A stretch of DNA of 64,000 nucleotides, taken from contig NZ_FOSZ01000005.1 in the NCBI RefSeq assembly GCF_900114415.1, forward strand, positions 186,001 through 250,000, given 5' to 3'. Source of the DNA: Shimia haliotis. Lineage in GTDB: Bacteria > Pseudomonadota > Alphaproteobacteria > Rhodobacterales > Rhodobacteraceae. This document shows positions 8,626-17,639 of the stretch, in pieces; the first letter of the stretch is position 1, and each line of letters starts with the position of its first letter. The position numbers were made by a program, and so were the translations under genes. The notes beneath the pieces were generated by a model that was given only the letters and a program-made list of their open reading frames with translations, did no database searches and had not been told where the DNA came from.

Positions 8626-9753
8626 TCACAACGTCGCGACAGTTACGATCTCTTGGCGGCCATACCCGTTAAACCCCGTGGAAATAGACGCCGAATAAGC
8701 CCCCATTGCGCGGATCAAGACATAATCTTCCTCTGCCACATCTTCCGGCAGCGGCATCAAATCCGGCAAACGGTCAAGACTGTCACACGTCGGCCCGAAA
8801 ACCACCCGCGGCACGGCCTTTCCGCTAACCCTGTCTCCGCCGCGCAAAACCGACACCCGATCCGGCAGGCCTATGTCGCGCAACTCGGTTAGCGATCCGT
8901 ATGCGCCATCGTTCAGAAACACCGACTCACCTCGCACAGCCTTCACCCGCAGCGCCAGTGTAAAGGCCTCCGCCACCATCGCCCGTCCCGGCTCACACAC
9001 CAGTCCAGGGGCATCCTGCCCAAAAACCGCCCGCACTTCTTGTGAAATCCGCGAGAAAATTGCCTCCAGATCCGGCGCTGCACCACTGCGGTGTGCTGCA
9101 AACCCGCCACCGACGTTCAGTCGCTTCAACACCACGCCAGCCTGCCGCGTCACATCCGCAGCCACACCGACATAAACCGCCCAAGCTTCCGGATCGGCGC
9201 ATTGCGTGCCCGGATGAAAGGTGATCGACGTGGCAAACCCCATATCACGGGCCGCCTGCAACAGAGTGACCGCCTGCTCCGGGTCCGCCCCGAATTTCTC
9301 GCCAAAATCATAGGCTGCGCCCGCCACTGGCAATCGCAAGCGCACCGCGATCTCAGTATCCTGACGCGGCACATCCGCCAGCTTCGCCAGCTCGCCATGA
9401 CAATCCACCGACCAGCTTGCGATCCCGTGACCAACCGCCTCCGCAATCTCAGACCGCGACCGCACCGGATTGTGGTAATGCAGGACGGCATCCGCTTTCG
9501 CCCGACGCACCCGCGCCATCTCCAATGGCGACGCCACATCAAACGCTCCCACGCCAGCAGTCACCAGATTGTGCAAAACCGCTTCGTGGTCATTGGCCTT
9601 CACCGCATATGTGACAAGCCCGTCAAACCCCTGCAAAAACCGCCGCGCGGTGGCCTGCAACACTTCCGGTGCAAAATACAACACCGGCGCGTCCGGTTGG
9701 AATTTTGGCAAATGCCACTGTGGGGACGGCCACAAAGCCGGTTGATTGCGCAT
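8626..9753 (-). CDS. Ornithine/lysine-type decarboxylase (fold III, PLP)
   Basis: 375-aa fold-type III PLP decarboxylase (Orn/Lys/DAP/Arg decarboxylase family 2, eukaryote-like ODC group). The Schiff-base lysine is K52 in Y-A-V-K-A-N. C-E-P-G-R-A and the C-terminal P-T-C-D-S-L-D motif, with the second-subunit Cys, support an ornithine-type enzyme that makes putrescine. The start was chosen at the ATG preceded by AGGAGAG; an upstream in-frame start adds 20 poorly conserved residues. It is divergent from an Lrp-type regulator with about 100 bases between them, which suggests amino-acid-responsive control. Lysine as an alternative substrate cannot be excluded. Confidence 0.9.
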   Translation of the reverse strand: MRNQPALWPSPQWHLPKFQPDAPVLYFAPEVLQATARRFLQGFDGLVTYAVKANDHEAVLHNLVTAGVGAFDVASPLEMARVRRAKADAVLHYHNPVRSRSEIAEAVGHGIASWSVDCHGELAKLADVPRQDTEIAVRLRLPVAGAAYDFGEKFGADPEQAVTLLQAARDMGFATSITFHPGTQCADPEAWAVYVGVAADVTRQAGVVLKRLNVGGGFAAHRSGAAPDLEAIFSRISQEVRAVFGQDAPGLVCEPGRAMVAEAFTLALRVKAVRGESVFLNDGAYGSLTELRDIGLPDRVSVLRGGDRVSGKAVPRVVFGPTCDSLDRLPDLMPLPEDVAEEDYVLIRAMGAYSASISTGFNGYGRQEIVTVATL

Positions 9754-9855
9754 ATTCTGCCTCTCCTGTTTCTTTCCAGATTGAGGTGAATTTTGGTCGA
9801 TTTCACGCGTCACTCAGGATAAATTGCTGAAAACATATGGCGAAAAGACGACTCA

Positions 9856-10296
9856 ATGATGCAACTTGACGACACCGACCACAAACTGCTCTCCCTGCTG
9901 TCTGAAAACGCACGCGCGCCTGTTGCCACGCTGGCACGCAAACTCAACCTTGCCCGCACCACAGTGCAGGCCCGCCTTGACCGCCTGGAAAGTTCCGGAG
10001 CCATAGCGGCCTACACTTTGCGGCTTGGCGAAATCGCCCGCCCGCGCATCCGTGCCACCGCGCTGTTGTCCATAGAACTGCGCGCCGGTCCCGCCGTGTT
10101 GCAAAAACTCAAAACCCTGCCCGCTGTGGAAACGGTCCACACCTGTTCGGGCCGCGTGGATCTGATCGTACAACTCGCCGCCGACAGCACCGCCGAACTC
10201 GACGACACGCTGGACAGCATCGGCGAGGCCAAAGGAGTCAAAAGCTCCGAAAGCCTGGTCCACCTCTCAACCCGCCTTGATCGCACCCGATCCTGA
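9856..10296 (+). CDS. Lrp/AsnC-family transcriptional regulator
   Basis: 146-aa Lrp/AsnC regulator. The N-terminal winged-helix (residues about 4-60) includes D-x-T-D-H-K-L-L-S-L-L and the recognition helix near A-R-T-T-V-Q-A-R-L. It is followed by an alpha/beta RAM domain (about 70-140) that would bind an amino-acid effector. The gene is divergent from the ornithine-type decarboxylase, the usual arrangement for local control of the neighbour. Its stop lies one base from the convergent LysR gene stop, leaving no room for a separate terminator. Confidence 0.92.
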   Translation: MMQLDDTDHKLLSLLSENARAPVATLARKLNLARTTVQARLDRLESSGAIAAYTLRLGEIARPRIRATALLSIELRAGPAVLQKLKTLPAVETVHTCSGRVDLIVQLAADSTAELDDTLDSIGEAKGVKSSESLVHLSTRLDRTRS

Positions 10297-10297
10297 C

Positions 10298-11188
10298 CTA
10301 GTCCCAGCCCTGAGCACGCACCCAGCCCAGCAACCAATCCCGAAACTTGCGCGCTGGTGGCCGCAAGGCACTCAGATCCTCATAGACAAGGTGATAGGCT
10401 TGAGACCCTCGCACCCGCGCGTCGCCAAGACAGGGCACCAGCCCCGCGCCCTGCATCTCCGCATCACTGGCCGGCGCCCGCGCCAAGGCAATTCCCCGTC
10501 CGGCCTTGGCCATGGCCATCGCCATCACCGTGCTGTCGGCGAATACCATCCGGCCGGCCCCCGGCATCACCCTGAGCGACTCCAGCATTTGCCGCCAGCC
10601 ACTGCGATGCGTGCCCACTTCGATCAGCGGCCAGTTCAACAGGTCCGAAGCCTGCGTGATCCGCGCCGCGACCTCCGGAGTGGCCGCAGGGTATAACCAT
10701 TCTCCCATGATCCGGTCACTTTCCGCGCCATAAGCATGTGGATTGCCGAAAATGATTTTCAGATCGAAAAATCCCTGTTGAAAATCCTGCGCGGAGTTGC
10801 CGGTGCTCAACACCACCGATAGCCCCGGATGCGCGGCCTCAAACCCCTGCAACCCCGGCGCCAGAACCCCATGGGCAAAGATCAATACGCACTGCACATA
10901 AAGCCCCTGCTCGCGCGACTGGCCGAACAGTCCTTCCGTGGCTTCTTCCAGCGTCATCAACGATTGCTGCACCGGCGCCAAGTAGGCCCGTCCCGCGTCG
11001 GTCAAGGCGACCGAATGGGCCTTGCGCACAAAAAGCGGCGCGCCAAGTCTTTCTTCCAGACTTTTCACCTGTTGGCTCACGGCGGCCGGTGACATGTGCA
11101 ACTGCTGCGCCGCACGCGCAAAGCTCTCTGTGCGTGCCGCCGCTTCAAACACCCGAAGCCAGTTCAGTGATGGTAAGCGTCCTGTCAT
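10298..11188 (-). CDS. LysR-family regulator (GcvA-like), divergent from dioxygenase operon
   Basis: 296-aa LysR-type regulator of the GcvA-like branch. The winged HTH occupies residues about 8-66 (L-N-W-L-R-V-F-E-A-A-A-R-T at the start, A-A-V-S-Q-Q-V-K-S-L-E in the recognition helix), with a periplasmic-binding-like effector domain after about residue 92. It is transcribed away from the PhyH/HD operon across a 105-base gap that contains a perfect palindrome with T-N11-A geometry, so it very likely controls that operon and itself. The effector is unknown; by LysR custom it may be the operon's substrate or product. Confidence 0.93.
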   Translation of the reverse strand: MTGRLPSLNWLRVFEAAARTESFARAAQQLHMSPAAVSQQVKSLEERLGAPLFVRKAHSVALTDAGRAYLAPVQQSLMTLEEATEGLFGQSREQGLYVQCVLIFAHGVLAPGLQGFEAAHPGLSVVLSTGNSAQDFQQGFFDLKIIFGNPHAYGAESDRIMGEWLYPAATPEVAARITQASDLLNWPLIEVGTHRSGWRQMLESLRVMPGAGRMVFADSTVMAMAMAKAGRGIALARAPASDAEMQGAGLVPCLGDARVRGSQAYHLVYEDLSALRPPARKFRDWLLGWVRAQGWD

Positions 11189-11198
11189 GCCAACCAGA

Positions 11199-11213
11199 CT
11201 AAGTACAACTTAG
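11199..11213. promoter_or_regulatory. LysR-type operator palindrome (CTAAGT-ACA-ACTTAG)
   Basis: A perfect 6-3-6 inverted repeat, CTAAGTACAACTTAG, sits 10 bases upstream of the LysR start codon in the divergent intergenic region. Its inner 13 bases, TAAGTACAACTTA, fit the T-N11-A box of LysR regulators. The position, next to the regulator's own start and about 80 bases from the target's ATG, fits autoregulation plus activation of the divergent operon. Binding is inferred from symmetry and location only. Confidence 0.6.
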
Positions 11214-11293
11214 CCTGCCCGTCTAGAACCATCGTGCTGCCATTGCCGCGCTCTGACCTAATCTGCGTGGTGCGAACCACACAGGACACCCCC

Positions 11294-12151
11294 ATGCAAT
11301 CCACCCTTTCCGACAGCCAGACAGCCCAGTATTGGGACGACGGCTTCCTCTTTCCACTCGATTTGATGAGCCCCGACGAAGCCGCACAATGGCGTGCCGA
11401 AATAGAAACCATCGAAGACGACTGGCTCGCGGCCGACCTGCCCCTGCCGCTGAACAGCTACAAGCGCGTGAACGCCCACGTGGTGCTGCCAATGGCCGCC
11501 AAACTTGCCTCAAATCCGCGCGTGCTGGACATTGTCGAGGGCGTGCTGGGGCCGGACATCCTCGTTTGGAGCGCCGAGTTTTTTATCAAAGAACCCAACA
11601 CCACGGCCTACGTGTCGATGCATCAGGATCTGACCTATTGGGGTCTCGGCGCGATCGACGGTCTGGTCACGGCCTGGATCGCGCTCTCACCGGCCACCGT
11701 GCAGTCGGGCTGTATGGATTTTGTCAAAGGCAGCCACAAAAACCCGATCCTGCCCCACGCTGACTCCCATGGCGAAAACAATCTTCTGTCTCGCGGCCAA
11801 GAGGTGGCCGTGGACATCGCAGCGGAAGACAAGACCGCCATCGAACTGCATCCCGGTCAGATGTCGCTGCACCACGGACTGACCATTCACGGCTCGGGCC
11901 CAAATGCGTCTGATGATCGGCGCATCGGCTTTGTCGTGCGCTACATCAAACCCGAAATCGCACAGGAAGTGGCTGACAAAGACTTCGCCATGCTGGCGCG
12001 CGGTGCGGACCGGATCGGCAACTTTATCCATGTCGCCCCACCGCAAACGGCATTTGCTCCACAGTCGCTGGCGCTTTACGAAGAAATCAGAACTGCACAG
12101 GCCGCCGCCCTCATGAAAGGCAGCAAAGACACCAAAAGGCTTTACGGATGA
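11294..12151 (+). CDS. PhyH-family Fe(II)/2-oxoglutarate dioxygenase (PhnY-like partner)
   Basis: 285-aa phytanoyl-CoA dioxygenase-family protein. The iron triad is visible as H110-x-D112 in S-M-H-Q-D-L and the distal H199 in T-I-H-G-S-G-P-N, followed by R210, which would hold 2-oxoglutarate. The start is the ATG after ACAGGA; the frame is open further upstream but without a ribosome site. The stop overlaps the start of the HD-domain gene (ATGA), so the two are coupled and probably act in sequence. In the known PhnY/PhnZ and TmpA/TmpB pairs, the dioxygenase hydroxylates the carbon alpha to a phosphonate and the HD oxygenase then cleaves it. The substrate here is unknown, and no transporter or phosphonate gene is adjacent. 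Confidence 0.9.
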   Translation: MQSTLSDSQTAQYWDDGFLFPLDLMSPDEAAQWRAEIETIEDDWLAADLPLPLNSYKRVNAHVVLPMAAKLASNPRVLDIVEGVLGPDILVWSAEFFIKEPNTTAYVSMHQDLTYWGLGAIDGLVTAWIALSPATVQSGCMDFVKGSHKNPILPHADSHGENNLLSRGQEVAVDIAAEDKTAIELHPGQMSLHHGLTIHGSGPNASDDRRIGFVVRYIKPEIAQEVADKDFAMLARGADRIGNFIHVAPPQTAFAPQSLALYEEIRTAQAAALMKGSKDTKRLYG

Positions 12152-12792
12152 CCAAAACACCCAAAATGGACAAAGTCGATTTCACCCAAATGAAGGACGG
12201 CACGAAAGAGGAATACGAATTCCTCAACGCGCTGGAAATCGACCACACGCGCCACACCGCTGACCGGCTGCTTAAGGCGCTGGTGGAGCTGGACGAAAGC
12301 CTATCGGGCTATCAGATCACGCGCCTTGGCCATTCGCTGCAATCCGCCACGCGGGCGTGGAACGACGGGGCCGATATCGACTGGGTGGTCTCTGCCCTGC
12401 TGCACGACATCGGCGACATCTATGCTCCTTATAACCATGACGAATACGCCGCCACGATCCTCAAACCCTTTGTACGCGAGCAATGCAAATGGGTGGTAGA
12501 AACTCACGGTGACTTTCAAATGGTGTACTATGGCCACCACCTTGAAGGACACGACCAAAACAAACGGGAACGCCACCGCGATAACCCCTATTTCGAGGAC
12601 AACGTTGTGTTCTGCGAGCGTTGGGACCAGGCCAGCTTTGATCCCGACTACGACACCAAGCCCATCGAGTTTTTCACCCCAATGGTGCGCGAGGTCTTTG
12701 ATCGACCCGCCTATGACCCTGCCATCATCCGCGCCGGAGAGCGCGTGCCGCTGACCGACCCGGTCATCGCTGCCGAACGCGCCAGCCAATAG
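12148..12792 (+). CDS. HD-domain protein, PhnZ-like mixed-valent diiron oxygenase candidate
   Basis: 214-aa HD-domain protein. The spacing of ligand candidates matches the PhnZ/TmpB-type diiron oxygenases: H62, H86-D87 24 residues later, H97 (N-H-D-E-Y-A-A), H120 (V-E-T-H-G) and D160 in E-R-W-D-Q-A. This is the H...HD...H...H...D set of that group rather than of a simple phosphohydrolase. Differences from PhnZ, aligned by eye from memory: the lid Tyr/Glu pair becomes L52/Y55, HDIGH becomes HDIGD, and the Lys and Arg said to bind the phosphonate become Q124 and E157. The gene is coupled by ATGA overlap to the PhyH dioxygenase and followed by a terminator. The likely job is oxidative C-C or C-P type cleavage of a hydroxylated intermediate, with a substrate unlike 2-aminoethylphosphonate; that is inference. 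Confidence 0.8.
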   Translation: MTKTPKMDKVDFTQMKDGTKEEYEFLNALEIDHTRHTADRLLKALVELDESLSGYQITRLGHSLQSATRAWNDGADIDWVVSALLHDIGDIYAPYNHDEYAATILKPFVREQCKWVVETHGDFQMVYYGHHLEGHDQNKRERHRDNPYFEDNVVFCERWDQASFDPDYDTKPIEFFTPMVREVFDRPAYDPAIIRAGERVPLTDPVIAAERASQ

Positions 12793-13145
12793 CGCGCGCT
12801 ATCGGCACATTTTGTCGACAGAAATAGCACCAACCTGAAACAAACGCGCCCGATCCGTATCGCAGGATCGGGCGATTTTTCACTGGCACGGTCATCGGCT
12901 CCCCAGCCTGTACCGCAGACTCATTTTACGGCACCAAAGTTAACAAATCCTTGCTACTTCTCTTTGACGGCAAAGACCCAATTGACTAGCCCACCGCCTC
13001 TAGCGCTTTTGCATCACCGAACGGCCATGGTAAACTTGAGCCACCAACCGCCGCTTCGCGCTTCCCCTTTGGGCCTGTGCGCGTTAGAGACATGCCCGAC
13101 TGAGAAACACGATCACAAGACCGATCACACCGAGGATCAAGACCG
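12793..13145. other. Intergenic region between HD-domain gene and valS
   Basis: 353 bases without a gene. The first third holds the terminator of the dioxygenase operon (12848-12880). The remainder should carry the valS promoter; an AT-richer stretch around 12935-12985 is the best candidate, but I see no clean -35/-10 pair and no T-box. No small open frame with a ribosome site was found. Confidence 0.6.
12848..12880 (+). terminator. Rho-independent terminator of the PhyH/HD operon
   Basis: Perfect 9-bp stem (GCCCGATCC / GGATCGGGC) with an 8-base loop, followed by GATTTTT. It starts 56 bases after the HD-gene stop and closes the two-gene operon, separating it from valS. Confidence 0.85.
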
Positions 13146-16100
13146 ATGGCGATGGAAAAGACCTTCAACGCGGCCGAGGCCGAGAGCCGGCTCTATGACG
13201 CATGGGAAAAAGCGGGCTGCTTCAGCGCAGGCGCGAATGCAAAACCCGGCGCGTCCACCTATTGTATCATGATCCCCCCGCCCAACGTCACCGGCGTTCT
13301 GCACATGGGCCATGCGTTCAACAACACGCTTCAGGACATCCTGATGCGCTGGAAACGTATGCAGGGATTTGACACCCTCTGGCAGCCAGGCACCGATCAC
13401 GCAGGCATCGCCACCCAGATGGTTGTCGAGCGCAAGCTGGCCGAGACCCAACAACCTTCGCGCCGCGAGTTGGGCCGCGAGAAATTCCTCGAAAAAGTCT
13501 GGGAGTGGAAAGGCGAGAGCGGCGGCATCATCGTCAATCAGCTCAAACGCCTCGGCGCCTCCTGCGATTGGGACCGCGAAGCCTTCACCATGTCCGGCGC
13601 GCCCGGCGCACCCGAAGACGTGGCTGGCGGCAACTTCCACGATGCCGTGCTCAAGGTCTTTGTCGATATGTACAACAAGGGCCTCATCTATCGCGGCAAG
13701 CGCCTCGTGAACTGGGACCCGCATTTTGAAACCGCGATCTCCGACCTCGAAGTGGAAAACATCGAAGTCGCCGGCCACATGTGGCACTTCAAATACCCGC
13801 TCGCCGGTGGCGCGACCTACACCTATGTCGAGAAAGACGAAGACGGCAACGTCACGCTGGAAGAAGAGCGCGACTACATCTCTATCGCAACCACCCGCCC
13901 CGAAACCATGCTGGGCGACGGCGCGGTGGCGGTGCATCCGTCGGATGAACGCTATGCGCCTATCGTGGGCAAGCTCTGTGAAATTCCGGTTGGCCCCAAA
14001 GAGCACCGCCGCCTGATCCCGATCATCACCGACGAATACCCCGACAAAGACTTCGGCTCCGGTGCTGTGAAGATCACCGGCGCGCATGATTTCAACGACT
14101 ATCAGGTCGCCAAGCGCGGCGGAATCCCGATGTATCGCCTGATGGACACCAAAGGCGCGATGCGCGCGGACGGCGACAACTACGAAGCCGCCGCAACCAT
14201 CGCCATGGCCGTCGCCAAGGGTGAGCGCACCCTGACGGAAAACGAAGCCGACGCGGTCAACCTCGTGCCCGACGACCTGCGCGGTCTGGACCGGTTCGAA
14301 GCCCGCAAGCTGGTGGTGGAGCAGATCACGTCTGAAGGCCTCGCGGTGATGACCACCGAGACGCAGAAAGACGAAGACGGCAACGAGATCGAAGTCTCCG
14401 TGCCTTACGTTGAAAACAAGCCGATCCAGCAGCCGTTTGGCGACCGCTCCAAAGTGGTCATCGAACCGATGCTGACCGACCAATGGTTCGTGGACGCCGA
14501 GAAAGTTGTCGGCCCCGCGCTAGATGCTGTGCGCGACGGCACCGTGAAAATCCTGCCGGAGTCGGGCGAGAAAACCTACTACCACTGGCTGGAAAACATC
14601 GAGCCCTGGTGCATTTCCCGCCAGCTCTGGTGGGGGCATCAGATCCCGGTGTGGTACGGGCTGGATCTCTCCGCCGAAGACTTCAAGGATGATGAAAACG
14701 ATGGCGCGCTCGATCTTGTCGAGATGGGCCGTCTGCTTGGAGAAGGCGGCATGCTTCATCGCGAGAATGTCTCTCATTGCGCGGCCAGCTTTGCCGAGGT
14801 CGAATCCGGCTTCCTTGATGACAACGCCAACATTCCGGCGCCGCTGAGCCACGCGCAGGTCATCGAAGTGTCCGACAAACACGAGGCCATCCACCGCCTC
14901 GGGGAAAGCCTCGCACAATATGTGATCGACCAAGATCCGCTGAAACTGGTCTATCCCGTCTGGCGCGACCCCGACGTGCTCGACACATGGTTCTCCTCCG
15001 GCCTCTGGCCCATCGGTACACTCGGCTGGCCTGACCAGACGCCAGAGCTGGAAAAATATTTCCCGACTTCCACTCTGGTCACCGGTCAGGACATCCTGTT
15101 CTTCTGGGTCGCGCGTATGATGATGATGCAGTTGGCTGTTGTGGATCAGATCCCGTTCGACACCGTCTATCTGCATGGCCTCGTGCGCGACGCCAAAGGC
15201 AAGAAGATGTCCAAATCCACCGGCAACGTCATGGACCCGCTGGAGATCATTGACGAATACGGCGCCGACGCGCTGCGCTTCTCCTCGGCCGCTATGGCCG
15301 CACTTGGTGGCGTTCTGAAACTCGACATGCAGCGTATCGCGGGCTACCGCAACTTCGGCACCAAGCTCTGGAACGCTGCGCGCTTTGCCGAGATGAACGA
15401 GGTCTTTGCCGACGACGTGACCGCATGGTCCGGCGAGAAACTGACGCAAACCGCCAACCTCTGGATCGTGGGTGAAACCGCCAAGGTCCGCGAAGAGGTC
15501 GACGCGGCGCTGGAAAGCTTCCGCTTCAACGACGCGGCCTCCGCGCTTTATGCCTTTGTCTGGGGCAAGGTCTGCGACTGGTATCTGGAATTCTCCAAGC
15601 CGCTCTTTGGCTCCGTCGACGCAGCGGCTGTGGCCGAAACCAAAGCCACCATGCGTTGGGTCATCGACCAATGTCTGATCCTCTTGCACCCGATCATGCC
15701 CTTCATCACCGAAGAGCTTTGGGGCGAATTGGGGGATCGCGAAAAGATGCTGGTACACGCTGAGTGGCCTACCTACTCGTCGGCCGATTTCGTGACTGCC
15801 GAGGCCGACCGCGAGATGAACTGGGTCATTTCCGTGATCGACCAGATCCGCTCCGTGCGCGCGCAAATGGGTGTGAATGCTGGTGCCAAAATCGACGTGG
15901 TGGTCAGCGACATCACTGATCAGAACCGCGACGCTTTCAAACGCAACGAGGCGCTGATCTTCAAAATCGCCCGCGTGGTGTCCCTCGAAGAAGTTGAAAC
16001 CTTCCCCAAAGGCACGGCAACCGTGGCCGTGGATGGCGCAACCTTTGGTCTACCACTGGCTGACATCATCGACATCGACGCCGAAAAAGCCCGCCTTGAA

Positions 16101-16280
16101 AAGGGTTTGGGCAAACTCGCCAAGGAACTCGGCGGACTGCGCGGCCGTCTGAACAACCCCAAATTCGTGGCCTCGGCACCGGATGAAGTGGTCGAAGAAG
16201 CCCGCGCAAACCTTGCCGCACGCGAGGAAGAAGAGGCCAAGATCAAAGCCGCTCTGCAAAAACTTGCCGAGCTGGACTGA
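13146..16280 (+). CDS. valS: Valyl-tRNA synthetase
   Basis: 1044-aa class I aminoacyl-tRNA synthetase charging tRNA-Val. The HIGH-type motif H-M-G-H is at residues 53-56 after P-P-P-N-V-T-G, and K-M-S-K-S is at 687-691. An editing CP1 domain lies between them ([10 protein letters not shown]). The anticodon-binding domain follows, and the C-terminal coiled coil (about 980-1044) is the valyl-specific arm. It is about 90 residues longer than the E. coli enzyme, partly from a segment at about 515-590 before [10 protein letters not shown]. Either ATG at 13146 or the one 6 bases on could be the start. Confidence 0.98.
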   Translation: MAMEKTFNAAEAESRLYDAWEKAGCFSAGANAKPGASTYCIMIPPPNVTGVLHMGHAFNNTLQDILMRWKRMQGFDTLWQPGTDHAGIATQMVVERKLAETQQPSRRELGREKFLEKVWEWKGESGGIIVNQLKRLGASCDWDREAFTMSGAPGAPEDVAGGNFHDAVLKVFVDMYNKGLIYRGKRLVNWDPHFETAISDLEVENIEVAGHMWHFKYPLAGGATYTYVEKDEDGNVTLEEERDYISIATTRPETMLGDGAVAVHPSDERYAPIVGKLCEIPVGPKEHRRLIPIITDEYPDKDFGSGAVKITGAHDFNDYQVAKRGGIPMYRLMDTKGAMRADGDNYEAAATIAMAVAKGERTLTENEADAVNLVPDDLRGLDRFEARKLVVEQITSEGLAVMTTETQKDEDGNEIEVSVPYVENKPIQQPFGDRSKVVIEPMLTDQWFVDAEKVVGPALDAVRDGTVKILPESGEKTYYHWLENIEPWCISRQLWWGHQIPVWYGLDLSAEDFKDDENDGALDLVEMGRLLGEGGMLHRENVSHCAASFAEVESGFLDDNANIPAPLSHAQVIEVSDKHEAIHRLGESLAQYVIDQDPLKLVYPVWRDPDVLDTWFSSGLWPIGTLGWPDQTPELEKYFPTSTLVTGQDILFFWVARMMMMQLAVVDQIPFDTVYLHGLVRDAKGKKMSKSTGNVMDPLEIIDEYGADALRFSSAAMAALGGVLKLDMQRIAGYRNFGTKLWNAARFAEMNEVFADDVTAWSGEKLTQTANLWIVGETAKVREEVDAALESFRFNDAASALYAFVWGKVCDWYLEFSKPLFGSVDAAAVAETKATMRWVIDQCLILLHPIMPFITEELWGELGDREKMLVHAEWPTYSSADFVTAEADREMNWVISVIDQIRSVRAQMGVNAGAKIDVVVSDITDQNRDAFKRNEALIFKIARVVSLEEVETFPKGTATVAVDGATFGLPLADIIDIDAEKARLEKGLGKLAKELGGLRGRLNNPKFVASAPDEVVEEARANLAAREEEEAKIKAALQKLAELD

Positions 16281-16296
16281 GATCTTTGAAGTCGGG

Positions 16297-16329
16297 GTGT
16301 GTCATACCTAGGTACTGGATATGACACAC
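16297..16329 (+). promoter_or_regulatory. Perfect 10-bp inverted repeat covering the DUF1992 start codon
   Basis: The arms GTGTGTCATA (16297-16306) and TATGACACAC (16320-16329) are perfectly complementary, with a 13-base loop containing the palindrome CCTAGG. The ATG of the downstream gene (16321) lies inside the right arm and no clear Shine-Dalgarno precedes it. In RNA this would bury the start codon; in DNA it could be a repressor operator. Only 16 bases separate it from the valS stop. Confidence 0.6.
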
Positions 16330-16647
16330 TCTATTTCATCCCTCATCGAACGGCAGATGCTCAAGGCGCAAGCCGAGGGGCAGCTGGACAACATCTCCGG
16401 CGCGGGCAAACCGCTGCCGAGAAAATACGTCACAGAAACCGGCATGGCATCGGTCAGCAGCACGATCAAGGCCGGCATGGGCGTGCCCCGCAGACAGGGA
16501 CCGCTCAAGGAACAGCTCGCCGAAGCGCGAAAATCGCTTCAGGACACCACTGATCCGGAAAAGAAAAAGGCATTGGTGGCCGAGATCGCCAAGCTCGAGC
16601 TGGCCTACAACATCGAGCGCGAGGCCTACCTCAACTTCATGAAATAG
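16321..16647 (+). CDS. DUF1992 (DnaJ homologue subfamily C-like) protein
   Basis: 108-aa protein of the DUF1992 family (the conserved part of DNAJC28-type proteins, without a J domain). The typical features are an N-terminal S-S-L-I-E-R-Q-M-x-K-A-Q-A-E-G-Q-L-D, then G-A-G-K-P-L-P and a charged helical tail with N-I-E-R-E-A-Y-L-N. It is probably cytoplasmic and its function is not known. It lies 40 bases after valS in the same direction. Its start codon is embedded in a perfect hairpin, which may control translation. Confidence 0.85.
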   Translation: MTHSISSLIERQMLKAQAEGQLDNISGAGKPLPRKYVTETGMASVSSTIKAGMGVPRRQGPLKEQLAEARKSLQDTTDPEKKKALVAEIAKLELAYNIEREAYLNFMK

Positions 16648-16672
16648 ACGACGCCCGAAGGCGCCCTTCCTG

Positions 16673-16718
16673 TTGCTGCAAATACCTCGGGGGCGCGGGG
16701 GCTGGCCCCCGCTTCCGA
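16673..16718. repeat. Dispersed intergenic repeat, copy 1
   Basis: CAAATACCTCGGGGG followed by a GC hairpin (GCGGGGGC-TG-GCCCCCGC). It shares the core CAAA(A)TACCT(T/C)GGGG and a final GGGGC...GCCCC stem with copies at 52519-52583 and 58766-58822. It lies between two convergent genes (DUF1992 and crotonase), where it might also end transcription. Confidence 0.6.
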
Positions 16719-16725
16719 CCGATCG

Positions 16726-17517
16726 TCAGTCAAACACAGGCGCGCGTTTCTGCATGTTGGCCATGATGACTTCCATCTGATGCGGTTTGCCGATCAAAGT
16801 CGCCTGCAAGCGGCTCTCTTCCAACAACACAGCGTCAGGGTCGTGCATGTTGTCTTCGGCAAACCCGATCAGCGCCTTGGCTGCCCGGATGGCCGAGGGG
16901 CTCTTGCCCGCAATTTCTTCGGCCAGCGCCATCGCCGCCGCCAGCGGGTCCTCGGTGATCTCGGTCACAAGCCCCCACTCCAGCGCCTGCTCCGCCACAA
17001 AGGGTTCCGCGGTATAGGTCAAGCGACGCAGAACATCAGAGCGTGTCAGATGCGGCAGCAAGGCCATGCCGCCCATATCCGGCACGATGCCCCATTTCAT
17101 TTCCATGATCGAAAACTTGGTGCCCGGCGCCGCAAAGCGCACATCCGCGCCCAGCGCGATCTGGAACCCGCCGCCGTAAGCCACGCCCTGAAGCGCACAG
17201 ATCACCGGCATCGGCAACTTGCGCCACACAAGCGGCACCTGCTGGAACAGGTTGGCATTGCAGTGGGTGCGCGGCATCAACATCTCTTCAGGGTCTTTGC
17301 CCGCCATCGCACCAAAGCTCATCACATCAAGCCCGGCGCAGAACGAAGCGCCCTCGCCCGACAGCACGACAACCCGCACATCATCGCGCCCCATCAAGCT
17401 CTCGCCTGCCGCCGCAATCGCGTCCAGCATCTCGGGGTCCAGCGCATTCATCTTATCCCCGCGGGTCAGGGTTACGCGCGCGATGTGGTTTTCAACTTCG
17501 ATAGATACGCGGCTCAT
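16726..17517 (-). CDS. Enoyl-CoA hydratase/isomerase (crotonase) family protein
   Basis: 263-aa crotonase-fold protein. The oxyanion-hole regions are recognisable as A-S-F-C-A-G-L-D-V near residue 65 and A-Y-G-G-G-F-Q-I-A-L-G-A-D near 115-127. The catalytic Glu expected in hydratases near the next helix is not obvious, so it could be an isomerase or another crotonase. The start is the ATG with a strong GAGGAGG site; an upstream in-frame start is rejected. It is a single gene, divergent from the HisC-like aminotransferase. Confidence 0.9.
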   Translation of the reverse strand: MSRVSIEVENHIARVTLTRGDKMNALDPEMLDAIAAAGESLMGRDDVRVVVLSGEGASFCAGLDVMSFGAMAGKDPEEMLMPRTHCNANLFQQVPLVWRKLPMPVICALQGVAYGGGFQIALGADVRFAAPGTKFSIMEMKWGIVPDMGGMALLPHLTRSDVLRRLTYTAEPFVAEQALEWGLVTEITEDPLAAAMALAEEIAGKSPSAIRAAKALIGFAEDNMHDPDAVLLEESRLQATLIGKPHQMEVIMANMQKRAPVFD

Positions 17518-17639
17518 GGCCAGCCTCCTCAGAATTCCGATCTCTCGCAGACTACTCTTCCCGCATAGCCAAGGAAATCCACCCTGACGTGAGGGCATTT
17601 CCCCTTGCTGCGCAGACGCCGTTGCGGCAGTTAATCCCT

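Noticed and set aside
13137-15866. Two ~450-codon open frames antisense to valS
   Set aside because: Both are antisense shadows of a well-conserved synthetase and have no family-like motifs.
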